A DNA stretch of 64,000 nt from Hermatobates lingyangjiaoensis (taxonomy: Eukaryota; Arthropoda; Insecta; Hemiptera; Hermatobatidae): positions 1,054,001 through 1,118,000 of the forward strand of contig JAPFBL010000231.1 of NCBI GenBank assembly GCA_026182355.1, given 5' to 3'. The notes beneath the pieces are model-generated. The model did no database searches. It saw only the letters and a list, made by a program, of their open reading frames with translations, and was not told where the DNA came from. Below, piece after piece: positions 33,037 to 45,070 of this stretch (position 1 is its first letter; each line of letters begins with the position of its first letter). The position numbers and the translations under genes are program-made.

Positions 33037-34358
33037 ATATAAATGTCTAAGTAGGAGATGCTTATTAGTGTTAGTCAATCTGTAGATAGTTCTGACAGTG
33101 ATTGATCCAGTTGTCTTCATGCATGCTTGTTTTTGTAAATCACACAACCTCTATGCATATTTCATTAGTTTGCCACATCAATAATAATACTTGTGAAAAA
33201 CCAAAGAGAAGATTTCATGTTGAGACTGCATTTATGAAGAAATAGTTTTTTTTTAGGCAGAACATTGATTTTGTTTCTTTGGTCAGTAGATGTGTTACAA
33301 GGTTATTTCATTTTAATATTTTATCTAAAGAACTTCCAAGAGTATGTCCGTAACTTTGGTAAATACGAGTAAATCTGTTTTTTTTTCATCAGAATAGAAT
33401 AAGAACCGGTTTAGAACCCATTCTTCTTTACCCATCCTTCAACAATTATGCGAGAAAAAGTGTTGTGGTACAATTATCTGAAATCCACTAACATCAAGCA
33501 TTCCTCTTCATAAAAGAAGATTTTTACTGTATAACCGTGCGTATCATAGCCATCATTATTTAGAGGTGTCAGTATGTCATCCACAAATAATCACAAGACG
33601 GAGTAATAACTCACCTGCCTAAGAACATCTTTAGTGTCCAAACTTAATTTTTAGGAGCTATAACACTTACACTAATCATCCTTTAACAACAATACTGTAA
33701 TATGTTCTATGGTTTGTGAAATATATAAAGAAATATATGTTTGATTGCAGTTGATTTTTTGCATTTAATAATGTTATTCTTTCTACATATCATATTAACT
33801 CACTAATATATTTCCAATATTTTTATTATATCTAAAAATACAATTCTATTTCATTCGATTCACTCGAAAAAATTTGAAGTTCATGTAAGCAAATCCGACA
33901 AGTACTGCAGGTGATCATACCAGTAGTTTCAGAAGAAAAAAAAGTTGTTTAAAACATATTTTGGCACAAAAATTGACTTTCACATCAACAAATATTAACC
34001 CCAAACAATAAGTACATCTATGCCATATGGCCTATATTATGTAAAATATGAATTAGTTCCTACCTAATGGATTATTCATCAAACGGCGGTAACTGCAGTG
34101 TGCCAACAAATATTTGGATAAGCAACCACCCACCCATACACACACACATCACGACAAAAACGTCTGAAAAGAATTTATAAAACCTCAAAACATGTAAATC
34201 CGTTAGAATCTCCAGTTCAAATTTTTTCATGATCACTATACTATTGTTATAGTAAAGTAAAAAATATGGACCTTAGGAACCTCAAAACGTGTAAATATGT
34301 CAAAATTTCAAGATTGATTTTTTTTACCTTACTATACACTACTTCTAGAAAAGTAAAA
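33037..34358 (+). mobile_element. TIR element family, copy C
   Basis: It follows the 6.5-kb copy from its AAATGTCTAAGTAGGAGATG segment to the ACTATAC...TATAGTAAAGTAA palindrome at about 34236-34257, including the CCACCCACCC/CA tract. The last 90 or so bases are then repeated once more in diverged form (34264-34358). The outer 5' end is missing. Confidence 0.65.
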
Positions 34359-37009
34359 AGACACTTTTTTGTCTTTACAGAAACTAAGAGAAATTTTAAA
34401 GGTGTTAAAACCCCCTTTTATGTTTTGCTTTAATGAATTCAACATTAAGAAGACTGAGTTCTATCAAACTTTGAACGTTAGTAATTGTATAGAGAAGTTT
34501 GAAAGTAAATGTCACAGACTTGAACTGTGCCACTCGACATGTTCCATCCATCCCCAGAATGACTTCCCCAATCATTGCTAACAGACAGTCAATGTAATTT
34601 TTGCTGTCAGAACTAAAATGATTTTCCGATTACAGACGGACTTTTACTTTGAAATTCTTTATTGAATAGGGTAGGTTGTCCTATCTTCTAGAAGACTAAT
34701 AGCGGTATTTCAGTCTGTGCTTGGAACCAACAAGACAATATCAGCTACATCCCCTTCAGATGTAGATAAGAACATATATTCTTTCTTAAATATATTTCAA
34801 AATATTGCTTGAAGATTTTTAGGACAGTCAGAAACATATATAATCGAACAACACTTCATCATTGACTCACACTCACCAGCAACTTCCATCATTCATCATG
34901 GGTTAAGCTTGCATTTCCCAAAGTCTTTCTCAACAGATTTTTGTTCGAAACCTAATAAAATCACTTTTCACAAAAAAAAATAAATCTATTATTCTTTGCC
35001 GTATTATTCAGTTTTGAATTTTACATTAAAACATAATGAGATTCATAAAAGAATATCTTATTAACACAAAGTAGTAAAATAGAATGCATAAAATGAATAA
35101 ACAATTAAAGAAAATTACATAGAATATTAAAGAGACATCAATAAATTACTGGGCAGTGAACAATGACAGTGGGCCACCATTCAAAGGATACAGCATGTTC
35201 TAAATAATACGTAAGACGTTCTACAGATGACGATCTTATTTGTTAATATTTTATTTGTGCTAAAAGAGATGCTTACATGTTTCCCAATCTTTTAGAGAAT
35301 TTATCACTACATTAATCAATATGAATTAATTTACTATCATTATGAAAAATGCAGAAACCAATATCATTAACTTAGTAGGCAAGGCATAGTAGCCTATTAA
35401 ATTAGCTTTGAAAAATACCTTAAGCATAAAATAAAGTACAGGAAACAAGGGTGTAGATATGGTTATTAACACAGAAGCTACTTCTAAGGTAAACATAAAA
35501 CGTACTAGTAAGTTTCTTTGACCAATATAAAGGTACTATCAAGTGATCATTGTCTGTTCCAAGTTGAGTACGGTTGTCAAATTACATGGATGTTCACAGG
35601 AAAAGGATCAAGCAGGCTTGGAAAAATTTAAGATGAAGGCTAGTCAAGAATATATTATTGTAAAGGACAATGCAATAAACATGGTGTGATAAGTACTCCC
35701 ATGATTGTTTCCATATTTGTCACAGCTTACAAAATTAAAGAAAAGGTATGATTTTGTCATAAGAATGAATGTAGAATGTACAATGAATAACTCATACAAG
35801 AGTCATCGAGATATTCTATAAATCATTTTGTTGGAATAAAACTGATCACTTGGCCATTATTGATCACTTTCATTTCTGTTTATTAGATTATTAATAATCA
35901 TGCCATATTCTCATTAATTCCTTTTCAATTATTCATTGATACCTTTTAAGTTAGAAGTCTATTATAATATTTAGAATGACTGCTAACATAAGTTCTCTTA
36001 TAAGACAAAGTGTAATAGCAAAAAGTAAAAAAAATCTCCTTTCTTTATGATATACATTTTTACAGTGAAGAGTTTGTTCTATTACAGGGCAGACAAATCT
36101 TTATGTATAATACTTTACTTCAACCTGATAATGTTAAATGATTAAAAAGAAAAAAAATAAGCTGAACAAGACAATTACAGATAAGAATCAGAAAAATCAT
36201 CTTGCTGAAATGAATGGGGGCAAGCAAGCTGCTCACTGAGTTATTCAATTTCCATGGCAACGGACACTATTGTTACCATTATTGGGTTTACTGAGGAGTC
36301 GTTCACCTTGCCAGCATTTCAGTCTATTATCCTCTAAGTATCCTCTCTTCTAATTGTCATTACAGTGTTTATGTAATAGTGGCACATTATTGCCTTAAAG
36401 CCCTACGAAAACTTTTCAGTTTAATTACAATATCTTGTCTAGGATTAAAAGTAAAATTAATTATTTCCTAAACGACGAAAGCATCATATCACCGTCATCT
36501 CAAACGTCCACTTCAAAGGTGGAAAAAATTTAATATCTAAATCTCTTAACCGTCTCTTGAGGGTAATTACAAAAACAGGTAATCGTTTTTCAATTCTTTT
36601 AATTCAGTCATTCATAATATAAAAAATATTCCAATTAATACTAAATTTCATTTAGAAAAGGTTTAACAGTGCTAATGCGTTATATCCCATTAAATCACTA
36701 ACTGTAACTGAATTAAATTATAATATCTCATGGGAGGAAGATTTAACACCCAGCCTGTTTTTATGGAGCACATGTAATACATCATTTAGTTTGCCCAAAG
36801 TAGATATTCAAATTCAATTTGATGTAAAAATATACAAAATGTTGTGGCCAATCATTTCAGAGTCTTTAAATCATTAAAACAGCTTACGAATCAATGCGAT
36901 ACTCTGTCACATAAAATAGAATATATTTTAGACGACATGACTTTAATAAAATGAATATAGTTCCATTTAACTAGAACATATTTAGCTATTAAAGAACTTC
37001 ATTTTTTTA
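34359..37009. other. No gene recognised
   Basis: A frame at 34381-34581 is preceded by a splice-acceptor-like TTTTTTGTCTTTACAG (34365-34380) and encodes 66 non-repetitive residues, but nothing supports it as an exon. Otherwise AT-rich. Confidence 0.4.
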
Positions 37010-37330
37010 CAAGCAGAATTATTTTATCTGAGATTTCAAAAATACTTAACCCTCTGGGTTTTGTTCAACTATCATTAGAAAAGGGTAAAATTACATACAA
37101 TAACACTGTTTATGTAAACAGAAAATTAATTAGAACTATTCATTAACTCATGAATTAGCTTTTAAGTGAGTATATTGTGCAAAACATCTTAGCGAATTAA
37201 AGTAAATAAATTTAAATATTAGTTTTTACAATGCTAGTGAAGATGGATGTGCAGTTTGCATTCATATTCGATTATAACCTAAATATAATATTGATGCTCA
37301 TTTGTTGTGCACCAGACCTGAATCGGCTCT
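37010..37330 (+). pseudogene. Probable BEL/Pao LTR-retrotransposon pol fragment
   Basis: One frame gives LSEISKILNPLGFVQLSLEK (from about 37024), resembling the I-A-x-I-F-D-P-L-G-x-x-x-P block that follows the reverse transcriptase in BEL/Pao pol. About 180 bases on, ISFYNASEDGCAVCIHIR (from about 37219) resembles the RNase H start L-H-x-F-C-D-A-S-x-x-A-Y-x-A-x-x-Y-x-R, followed by DAHLLCAP, near the family's L-L-x-A-K-x-R-V-A-P. The spacing is shorter than normal, implying deletion, and stops separate the blocks. No LTRs are seen. Assignment rests on these two blocks only. Confidence 0.5.
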
Positions 37331-39714
37331 AATGAAAGGAAAAGAAAAAAAGAAAATAACTTCACCGGAACATGAGTTCAACAATGCCTACTGGTAGGAC
37401 GATAACTTTCTGGGTTAGTCAGTGCATGTGAATATGTGTCTGGCGCCACTGCTAAATAGCTGGCGTACCTCACAGCGTTGAATCGGCTATTGATTAATTC
37501 TCCATTAGCAATTAAGACTCCTTGAATTAGTTAGTAATAACAACTGATTTGATAAATATCATTTTATCACGACTCGCGTTTCATATTTACATCTTCAAAT
37601 CATAAATTAAACATTTTAACTATCTTGCCAAACCCCCTCTGGCTTTCTCCATTGCTGATGAACCATTTAATCATATTCATGCAAACTAATTAATTACATT
37701 TAAACTAGAATCTGTTAAGTAGTCCAGCTGGCCTTCACATAGACAATCATTTAATGTAATTTATACCTCCTTCATTTTAACTACCCTTCCATTATAGTAT
37801 TAATAATACTGAGTTTTCCCACAGTTTTGAACATTGCAATGTTCTTCCTCCTCCTTAACCTCTCAAGATCTTGTACTAATCACAAAGACTAAACTAAACA
37901 ATCTTGACTAAGATGTTGAATTATCATGGGTCACTCGGTCATAATGTAGTTATATTACTGTGCACCTAATATTCAAACAGTTATAATTGGTTATCTTCAA
38001 ATACTATCTCCATTTCTCTCGGATACACCTAGCTTTCTCACCTAACCAAGAGTTCGATGTAAACAAGTTTGACGCAGTGAGTCATTGTGGTGCACTAGGT
38101 CATGTCATAGTTGTTACTACGAACACCGTTGGTTTATCTGTTCGCCGCTGTATATCTGAAATTAGTCTCGCAGTTTAGCTAATATCTGATGTGAAAAGTG
38201 TCGCTTTCTTCAGGGAGACATCATCTGCGAACATCAAGCCAGACAGAGTTGCCAACAATATGCAGACTACGCAGACTATTAGCTGTCTTCATGGATTATG
38301 CAATTTCAATACAATGAATCCACTTTAATTCCTTTCTTGATAAAAATATTCTGAGATACATCATATAAATTTACGCTAATTGATAATATTAATAACGATT
38401 ATTGGCTATGTCGATCTCATGTGTCAATGTCCATATAACACACAGTAGTACCATTAGTTTCCACCCTTAGCTCTGAAAGAGGTATTGGAAGTTGTTATTA
38501 TATTGAATTTACATATTTTAATAATATTTTGAGATAATTGATAATAATTTATGCTATTTATTATTTTATTATGCTATATATGCGATTTTTGTTTTTATTA
38601 GGATAAAAAAACGTTTATTTATTTTCGCATTTTCTTATAATGTATAGGCTTGTTAACCACTAAGCTGATAATATTGCTCTTTCCAGTGAAGGCACTGGAA
38701 ATCCACAATGGCATAAGTATCTACCTCTTGGGGTAGCAATGGAGTGATTATGCGCATCTAATAGCCTCTAATACTCAACTCCGACTTTCAGCCGACTTTA
38801 ACCTGCTATATGCAGGGACAAACGAAGGAGAAGGAGAAGGTGACAGGACCTGGGCCTGACAACATTTGGTTCACATCCTTCCAACTTCCCTAATCCTTTC
38901 CTCTTATCCCAGCCTCAATCCAAGGCAGTATGCGATCCGCGCCAAAGGATGGTTGATACATATTATTACGTTATCTTAATAATAACAGTAAAAATCCACT
39001 TCTTGAATTGTAAATTACATAATATTGAATATAAAAACCTAATTTAGTTTCACTACCGAATGCTAAATTGGTTAACAAGCACAGTAATTGGATAACATGT
39101 GAAACCTAAATTACGCGTTAAGGATATTAAATGAAAACATTTATAAAACTTCCTAGTTATTACCCAACATTTACATGTTACATTTCATCTGTAATTTTAT
39201 AACCCACATATCACGTAGACAAGACTGCGAATTTGAGAAGATGTTGTTGATTGTGATGTTCTGCTACAAACTTTAAACGTTCCCTAGCCCGGTCCGTCTC
39301 AATCGCTAGTTGGGGAACAGATGCAGACGGAAATAATGCTCGTACATTTCCACATAAAGCGAAATTCACCATCATAAAGATGCACTATTCCATATTTTTC
39401 TTAAGGTAAAGTTAGTTAGTATTCATAATATTACGGTATTTCACAATTTAACAAATATATTTACATAGATAACTTGAAATAAGTCTAGGCAAGAGATAAT
39501 GCACTATTTATTGAATTCATATTTTTTAATTACAATGAAAGTACAAGATTTTTTCATTTGAATGTAATTTCTTACAAAAAAGAACTAATGATTTTATTAC
39601 TAACTAGCAGACGTGTCCGTCTTTGACGAGTATTTTACAAAAATTCTGAGATGATGCCTGGTTTTTCTAAGTAATTAGAAAAATTATAGAATAGGAAAAA
39701 ATATATATATTGGC
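37331..39714. other. No gene recognised; one GC-richer island
   Basis: 38690-38960 is clearly GC-richer than its surroundings (GGACCTGGGCCTGAC, CAGCCTCAATCCAAGGCAG) with no reading frame. It may be the tail of a retroelement, but I cannot place it. Confidence 0.4.
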
Positions 39715-40365
39715 ACAGTGTTAAGTAAGTGCCACTGCATTCACCACATGTTCTGTCTGTCTTTCAGGTACATCGAAAAACAGAGAGTTGAACCTGTCAC
39801 ACATGAGCATGCAAGATACAGTTGACCATACACTCAGCCTCACTCACTTCAATTCCTGTCATAGACAGAGTTTGATCTTGAGATTACAAAACAGACGCTG
39901 ACAGGAAATAGTAAACCGTTTGAATTGAAAGGGACAGTTGCCAGGCATCGATGGTATGAGTGGTATAAACACAGAAGACTCCCAAGTACCACAACCAATC
40001 ATGATATCAGCCTCTATGACGTATCTGTGCAAAGAAAGAATTCGGAGTTGTGTCCCGTTGCACATTTTGGGGCACTCAAGTTTCGTAACAGCATTATTGG
40101 TGCCCCTACTTTAAGTTTTAAGTCATGACCAGGCAGTCCAAAGCAGTCATAGAGTCAAGAAATTCAATTGGATAATCAACTGCTTCCTCATCACTAATCA
40201 CTCTGTTTATTGACTTATAAGTTCTTGTTTATTGATTTTTTTCTGACTGCTCATTTGTAAGGGTGAGAATTTCTCTTCCACAAAGCCAGTTATTCAGAAT
40301 AGATGGAAAATCTTGAACTTTGGGAAACACCTTGTCAATTATTTCGTTCTGCTAGTTTAAATGCA
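39715..40365 (-). pseudogene. Helitron helicase (Pif1-like) C-terminal fragment, second lineage
   Basis: Minus strand, in order: VFPKVQDFPSILNNWLCGRE (about 40280-40345) matching W-L-x-x-R-A-I-L; YKSINRVISDEEAVDYPIEF (about 40165-40225) then FLDSMTALD, matching Y-x-S-x-D-x-V...Y-P-x-E-F-L-N-x-L-x-x-x-G; NLSAPK-like LSAPKMCNGTQLRIL (about 40040-40080), matching G-L-C-N-G-T-R-L; VFIPLIPSMPGNCPFQFKRF (about 39910-39970), matching V-F-I-P-R-I-P-L-x-P and F-P-F-Q-F-K-R; and an end near SLFFDVPE (about 39770). Residues differ from the 30.2-kb copy (FQFKR versus FSRIQ), so this is a distinct Helitron family. Frame breaks make it a pseudogene. The flanking TAACTAGCAGACGTG (39600) and TTTATATAGATGA (40730) could be the element's outer parts, but I could not prove borders. 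Confidence 0.85.
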
Positions 40366-41455
40366 AATGAAATTCAAATCAACTAACAATGCCTACTTGC
40401 TATATCTGTATATTTTCGAAAGAAACATATCTGTAAAGTTAGCCAAAGACAGCTTAAAAGTCCATAACTTCACATCTACGTTGAATCTTCAATCTATCAA
40501 AGCTTAGATTTTAGGTTAGACATACACAAACCTACTTCCAAAGTTTCAGCTTGTTATACCTTAGGGTCACTGAGTTTGCATGTGATAAAATTTTGCGGCG
40601 AGGCCGACAAAATGACAAACCACAAACATACATTTTTCTAAGGGTGGATTTGGTTTCTCTAATCTAAGAAACGTAAAGATACCTTGAAATGAGTCAGTTC
40701 TAAGCAATGTACAGACAAAACCTTCCTTTTATTTATATAGATGAATAATATTGATCCCTCGGAGTAGTTAGTTCAACTCAAAGTCAGACTTAGTCAAATT
40801 TCAGTGATCCACTTATAACCTTTTAGTTTCATAGTTTTATTTAGTCCATTTTCCACAATTTTTCATTTATTTTATTATATTCATTTACGCATTAAATTAA
40901 ATTTTTTTTTATTTCTTTGTATTACTAATTTTTTTACGAAAGAAATACCATAAATGGAAGATATTATTACTATCAACCTGTCCTACACTGGACGCAAAGT
41001 AATGTCTGCAGAGTAAGAAAATTCAAGGACCTTGCTTATATTGCAGCCCATTATCAAACCACTCAAAGGCTTAAGTCAGCGTGTCTTAAATTTCAAAGAA
41101 GATTCGTCGACTCTAAAACTCAAGTGCAGGGGCAAGTCAACAGAATCGTTATTTAATTCCTAATTAATATATATTTCAAATAGTAAATGAGAGAAAGTGA
41201 AGATTACAAGCACATATATATTCAGCAAAACATTTTATTAAAATTAAAAGTATTTATATCGAGAAGGATTAGATTTAAAATAATCTTTAAATTGTAAGTA
41301 ACTTTGTTAATGAGGTTGTTTCATTATGCTGGTAATAATTTAATCCTCGCTTTAACAACATACAATAAGAATACATTTGACAAATTTTGGAGATTTTTTT
41401 TTTAAATATGGAAGTCGCCAAATAATTGTCTTTCAAAATGTTCTACATCAAGATG
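40366..41455. other. No gene seen
   Basis: 40490-40745 may still belong to the Helitron-bearing unit (see the 39715 entry). The rest is AT-rich without features. Confidence 0.4.
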
Positions 41456-41463
41456 GATTATTA

Positions 41464-41945
41464 CAGTGCTTCTCAAACGGTGCGCCCGGGCGTATTGGTG
41501 CGCCCTGGAAGGTAGCCAGGTGCGCTCACAAGATAACGGAAGATTAAGTTTATACAACAGATTTATATTTTAGTTTTTGCATCATTTTAATTTATTTGAG
41601 AAAACACCAAGTATGTGGTTTTCAGGTCTGAGTCAAGTCTCGGCCACTTGATATTTTGAACTGGAAGGTAAATTTACTCGTACTTTAATCTTTAAGCATC
41701 AATGGATAATACTTCCTCTTTGCCTTTTCTGGGGGGATTTAAATCATTTTTACTAGCCCTTCCTCCCTCCCTCTCACTCTCTCTCTTTCTTTTTCTTAAA
41801 AAAAAACTATACATTTTAATTTCCAATAATTTTCCTGTTATCAAATCTCAGGATTAAATTTTCTATATTAAAATCATTGATGCGCCCCAAAGTTTGGTTT
41901 GGTTTCATAGGTGCGCCCTGAAGTAAAAAAGTTTAAGAAACACTG
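41464..41945. mobile_element. hAT-type MITE, 482 bp
   Basis: Termini CAGTGCTTCTCAAAC and GTTTAAGAAACACTG are inverted copies with two mismatches and have the CAGTG...CACTG ends typical of hAT elements. An identical 8-base target duplication, GATTATTA, stands on both sides (41456-41463 and 41946-41953), the length hAT transposases make. Subterminal GTGCGCCC repeats (GGTGCGCCC near 41480 and 41910) are also usual. No transposase is encoded, so it must have been moved by a relative elsewhere. Confidence 0.95.
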
Positions 41946-41953
41946 GATTATTA

Positions 41954-43689
41954 CCTCATATGGTAACGATTCCTGAAAATGATTTGTCTGAAGAGATGGT
42001 AACTCTTCACATTACTATCATCTCGGATGATAGTAATGTCTGAAATAGCCTGTGTTCAATGAGTTTTACTGCTCTTGTGAGCCGATGTTGCCAAAACTTC
42101 AAAACACATACCAACCAGCAAATAACGAGATATAAACTCAGGAGAAAGCATGTCAGTGATCAAGAAATAGTTAACGGACCAGAGTTGTAGTGTACACAAC
42201 TGTGTACAACGTACACATTGTGTACTGCTGTAACACAATGGATGAAAAATCAAGAAACAAAATGATTGGAATTAATCATGACAACGAAGAAAAAAAACAA
42301 ACTCATCAATAAATAATTTACAATCACTTCAAGCTACTATTGTGAGAAATACTTAAAAAAGTATAACAAAAACTGGAAAAGAATAATGAATCTTAATTAA
42401 AGAAAATACAACTTTTCATTTGAAATTAGAAAAATAAGATAAAACATTAAGTAAGACATCATGACGAGCATAACATCACCAGTTATTAATAAGATTAGCA
42501 TTTGGTGTCATTAATGGTAAATGCTGTAAAACTATCGTACACACGAAAATTAAAGTGAATGCTTAAAGTTAAGAGCAAACACGATTATGAACTAACAACA
42601 ACTGAAGCTAAAAAACGGAATGAATGTCCCTATAAAAGCATAAGAATAGTAACACTATAAAAAAAGATATTGAAATAGTAATACGAACAAGGATTGTTTG
42701 AAATATGTTGAGATTTGAACACCATCAATAAGTTCAATTCTGTATATTATGATCATATATACTTATACAGCAAAATGTGCATAGGATTCTTCCTATAAGT
42801 CCAAGAGGGAAAAGGATGTCTTAAACACTTACTCTAATGAAATCCCCACTTAGTGTAAAAAAGTTTGCTGTTCAAACTCAGAGATACAAATAAAACAGTG
42901 TAAATGAAGACCTTTTCGCCTAACCCTTTGAAAGGATTGAGCAAATAGGTTTGCATCTCGTCAAATACATAAAAGGAAAAAGCATATCTGTGACTTAGAG
43001 TTGAGTAGAAAAAAAAACAAATTTACATTTTAAATATTACATCAAAAAATGAAATTACTCAAAGTGAAAAAAAAATAATTAAAGCAAGCTCAAAATGCAA
43101 AATATTTGTAAAGTTTTTAATAAGATCTATGTAATGATTTTTAAACAAGTTAGAATCTTGTAAATAGGTCTATGATTAATTCCGAATGTATATTAAGTTT
43201 CAAGGTGGAGTTATTATACCCCTTTACGAACCCCTAAAGCAGTTTATTCCACCCTTTCTTTACCTAGCTCTCTTATTCAATTCAGGGGCATTCAGAAACA
43301 TTCGCAGTGCCTTTTTCAGGAAATATATTTTCATATATCATTGTCACCTGCATATGCATAAAATATAATCAAAACTGGGCATATATAAAACTTTTCTCTT
43401 CCATATCTCTCTATAGTTCCATATCTCTTCTCTCTATTCCGAAGCTATTTGCATGGCTACGAAAAACCACATTTCTTGTTTTATGAGGAAAAACTTTATA
43501 TTTAATTTAGCGTATTATACATACTCGTATTTGTGTATGAAAATATAAAAAAGTTAAATAATTTAAAAGTAAATTTCATTTTAAATGTAAAGATAAAAAT
43601 ATTTTATTTATTTTTTGTAATTTTTTTAAATTCTTTATTTATTTTATTTTATTATATTTATTTATTTAATTGATCTTATCGTTGTATTT
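41954..43689. other. No gene seen; two strong hairpins
   Basis: 42010-42038 is a perfect 13-bp hairpin (CATTACTATCATC, loop TCG, and complement). 42195-42226 is a GTGTAC-rich quasi-palindrome. Neither belongs to a known RNA family as far as I can tell. Confidence 0.5.
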
Positions 43690-43921
43690 TCAATTGTCTC
43701 TCATCGCCTTACCAACTCTAAGGCGTGGCAGCACTGTCGGTTGCAGGGACGGTTTCCTGCCGCTGTGTTCCGGCGTGCTTGGTCGCCCATTCACTTTTCT
43801 CTTGAAGACAGATCATCCGAAAATGTGAGTTTGTAAGTGCGTCTCTTTCTCTGTGTGTTGCTTTTCTTCGTTTTTGAGCTGATTTGCGTCCACTTTGGAT
43901 CGTTTTTTTCGAATTTTGAGG
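43690..43921 (+). mobile_element. PLE-like terminal segment, decayed hammerhead
   Basis: It has the same block order as 4208-4434: GC-rich GGCAGCACTGTCGGTTG, then a pyrimidine stretch, CTTGAAGA (43801) with GAAAATG (43819), TTTGTAAGTG, CACTTTGGATCG, and a (TA)n end. The stem II arms no longer pair. Confidence 0.55.
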
Positions 43922-44021
43922 GATATATATATATATATATATATAGTATAAAACTAAAAGAAAAACATAGATATAAATGCCCTGAGACCTTTCACTTTAT
44001 GCTAACAGCTATATTTATATA

Positions 44022-44212
44022 TAAAGTTCAATGTAAATAAAAAAAAACAGATAAATTAAAAACACACAATCACAAGCTCTAGTTTTCGGTTTGACCAAGT
44101 CATCACGAGAGATAAGAAAAGGAAATCAAAAATTAGAATTTGTAAGTGAGTGTTTTTTTATTTCTACATTGAACTTTATTTGTCCATTTTGGGTCGTATT
44201 TTCTTCATAAAA
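44022..44212. mobile_element. Decayed PLE-like foldback
   Basis: The left part, GTTCAATGTAAATAAAA to CACAAGCTCTAG, and the right part, TTAGAATTTGTAAGTGAG to CTACATTGAACTTTA, are inverted relatives of the 3387-4390 arms. The minus-strand core is GTGATGA (44106-44100), GGT/ACC, GAAAACTA, with CTC/GAG as stem I. The first core base is G, so the core is probably inactive. Confidence 0.55.
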
Positions 44213-44233
44213 GATATATATATATATATATAT

Positions 44234-44393
44234 ATGATCAAACCACAATAAGAAATGGGAAAACAAGACTAAGATCTTTCAACCGTAACAAGCGGTCTTC
44301 GTCAGAGTCAAAAACCCAACCCGAAGACCGCTTGTTACGGTTGAAAGATCTTAGTCTTGTTTTCCCATTTCTTATTGTGGTTTGATCATTGAT
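44234..44393. mobile_element. Foldback element copy 3 (AGATCT family)
   Basis: Nearly identical to 27781-27944 and again flanked by TA tracts (ending 44235 and starting about 44423). The left arm keeps an intact core, but the right arm reads ACCCGAAGACC where ACTGACGAAGACC is expected, having lost the start of CTGACGA. Confidence 0.85.
44265..44312 (-). ncRNA. Hammerhead-like motif, left arm
   Basis: Minus strand: GACT, CTGACGA (44305-44299), CCG/CGG hairpin with loop CTTGTTA, GAAA, AGATCT (44272-44277), T, AGTC. GACT and AGTC pair fully as a 4-bp stem I. GGG/CCC can pair farther out across an internal loop of about 5 by 7. Confidence 0.6.
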
Positions 44394-44436
44394 TGTTATT
44401 TCACGTGTTCATGTGAAATCTTTATATATATATATG

Positions 44437-44689
44437 TTGGTTTAGCATCCACCAAGTTGAGATTACGTATGAATAATCACAGGTTATCCGTTGGCAAACG
44501 CAGTGACCTACCCATTGCTACTAATGCCAGTTCTCACGGACTCAGCTTTAATGAATGACTGTTTTCGTGTACAGGTCCTGAGGCAGATTAATGAGAATAA
44601 TTCGAAAGTCACCAATACCAACTAGGTAAGAATCTACTTAATGTCGTTTAGAGTGATAGTAGGTACCAGAGATAGGGAGAAGAGGGAAT
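44437..44689. other. No gene seen
   Basis: Unremarkable AT-rich sequence. Confidence 0.4.
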
Positions 44690-45070
44690 CATAAATTAGA
44701 GAGAGCGAAAACTTGAAAATTAACTTCAATTAAACTTAAAAACAGTGGGAAAAAAGAAGGAGTGATATGAAGATTCGCAGAAAGGGATAATGGGATTAGG
44801 GGAGAAAGAGGGAAGTGACTGATAAAAAGTGAGAGAAGAAAGGAAGGATTTGGAAAAAGGCATTGCGAGAAAGGATACAAACTAGAAAGAGTGAGGTAGT
44901 GAAAGACTGAAAGGAAAGAAAGTGAGAAAGAAAGCTGTTTGTAAAGATTAGAAGTGTTGAGAGATTGAGAGGAATATGGGATTGTAAAAGTTGTAGTGAG
45001 AGAGACTGAGGAAAGTTTGGATGACACAGAAACTAAGTTATTCTGTGGGAGAGAAAGAATGAGCTTCAGA
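44690..45070 (+). repeat. Purine-rich strand-asymmetric tract
   Basis: About 380 bases with very few pyrimidines on the plus strand (GAGAAAGAGGGAAGTGAC and similar). It is irregular, not a simple repeat. The long minus-strand Ser/Leu/Phe-rich frame here is a by-product of composition. Confidence 0.7.

Noticed and set aside
44689..45027. 112-codon Ser/Leu/Phe-rich minus-strand frame
   Set aside because: Complement of the purine-rich tract; composition artefact with no motif.
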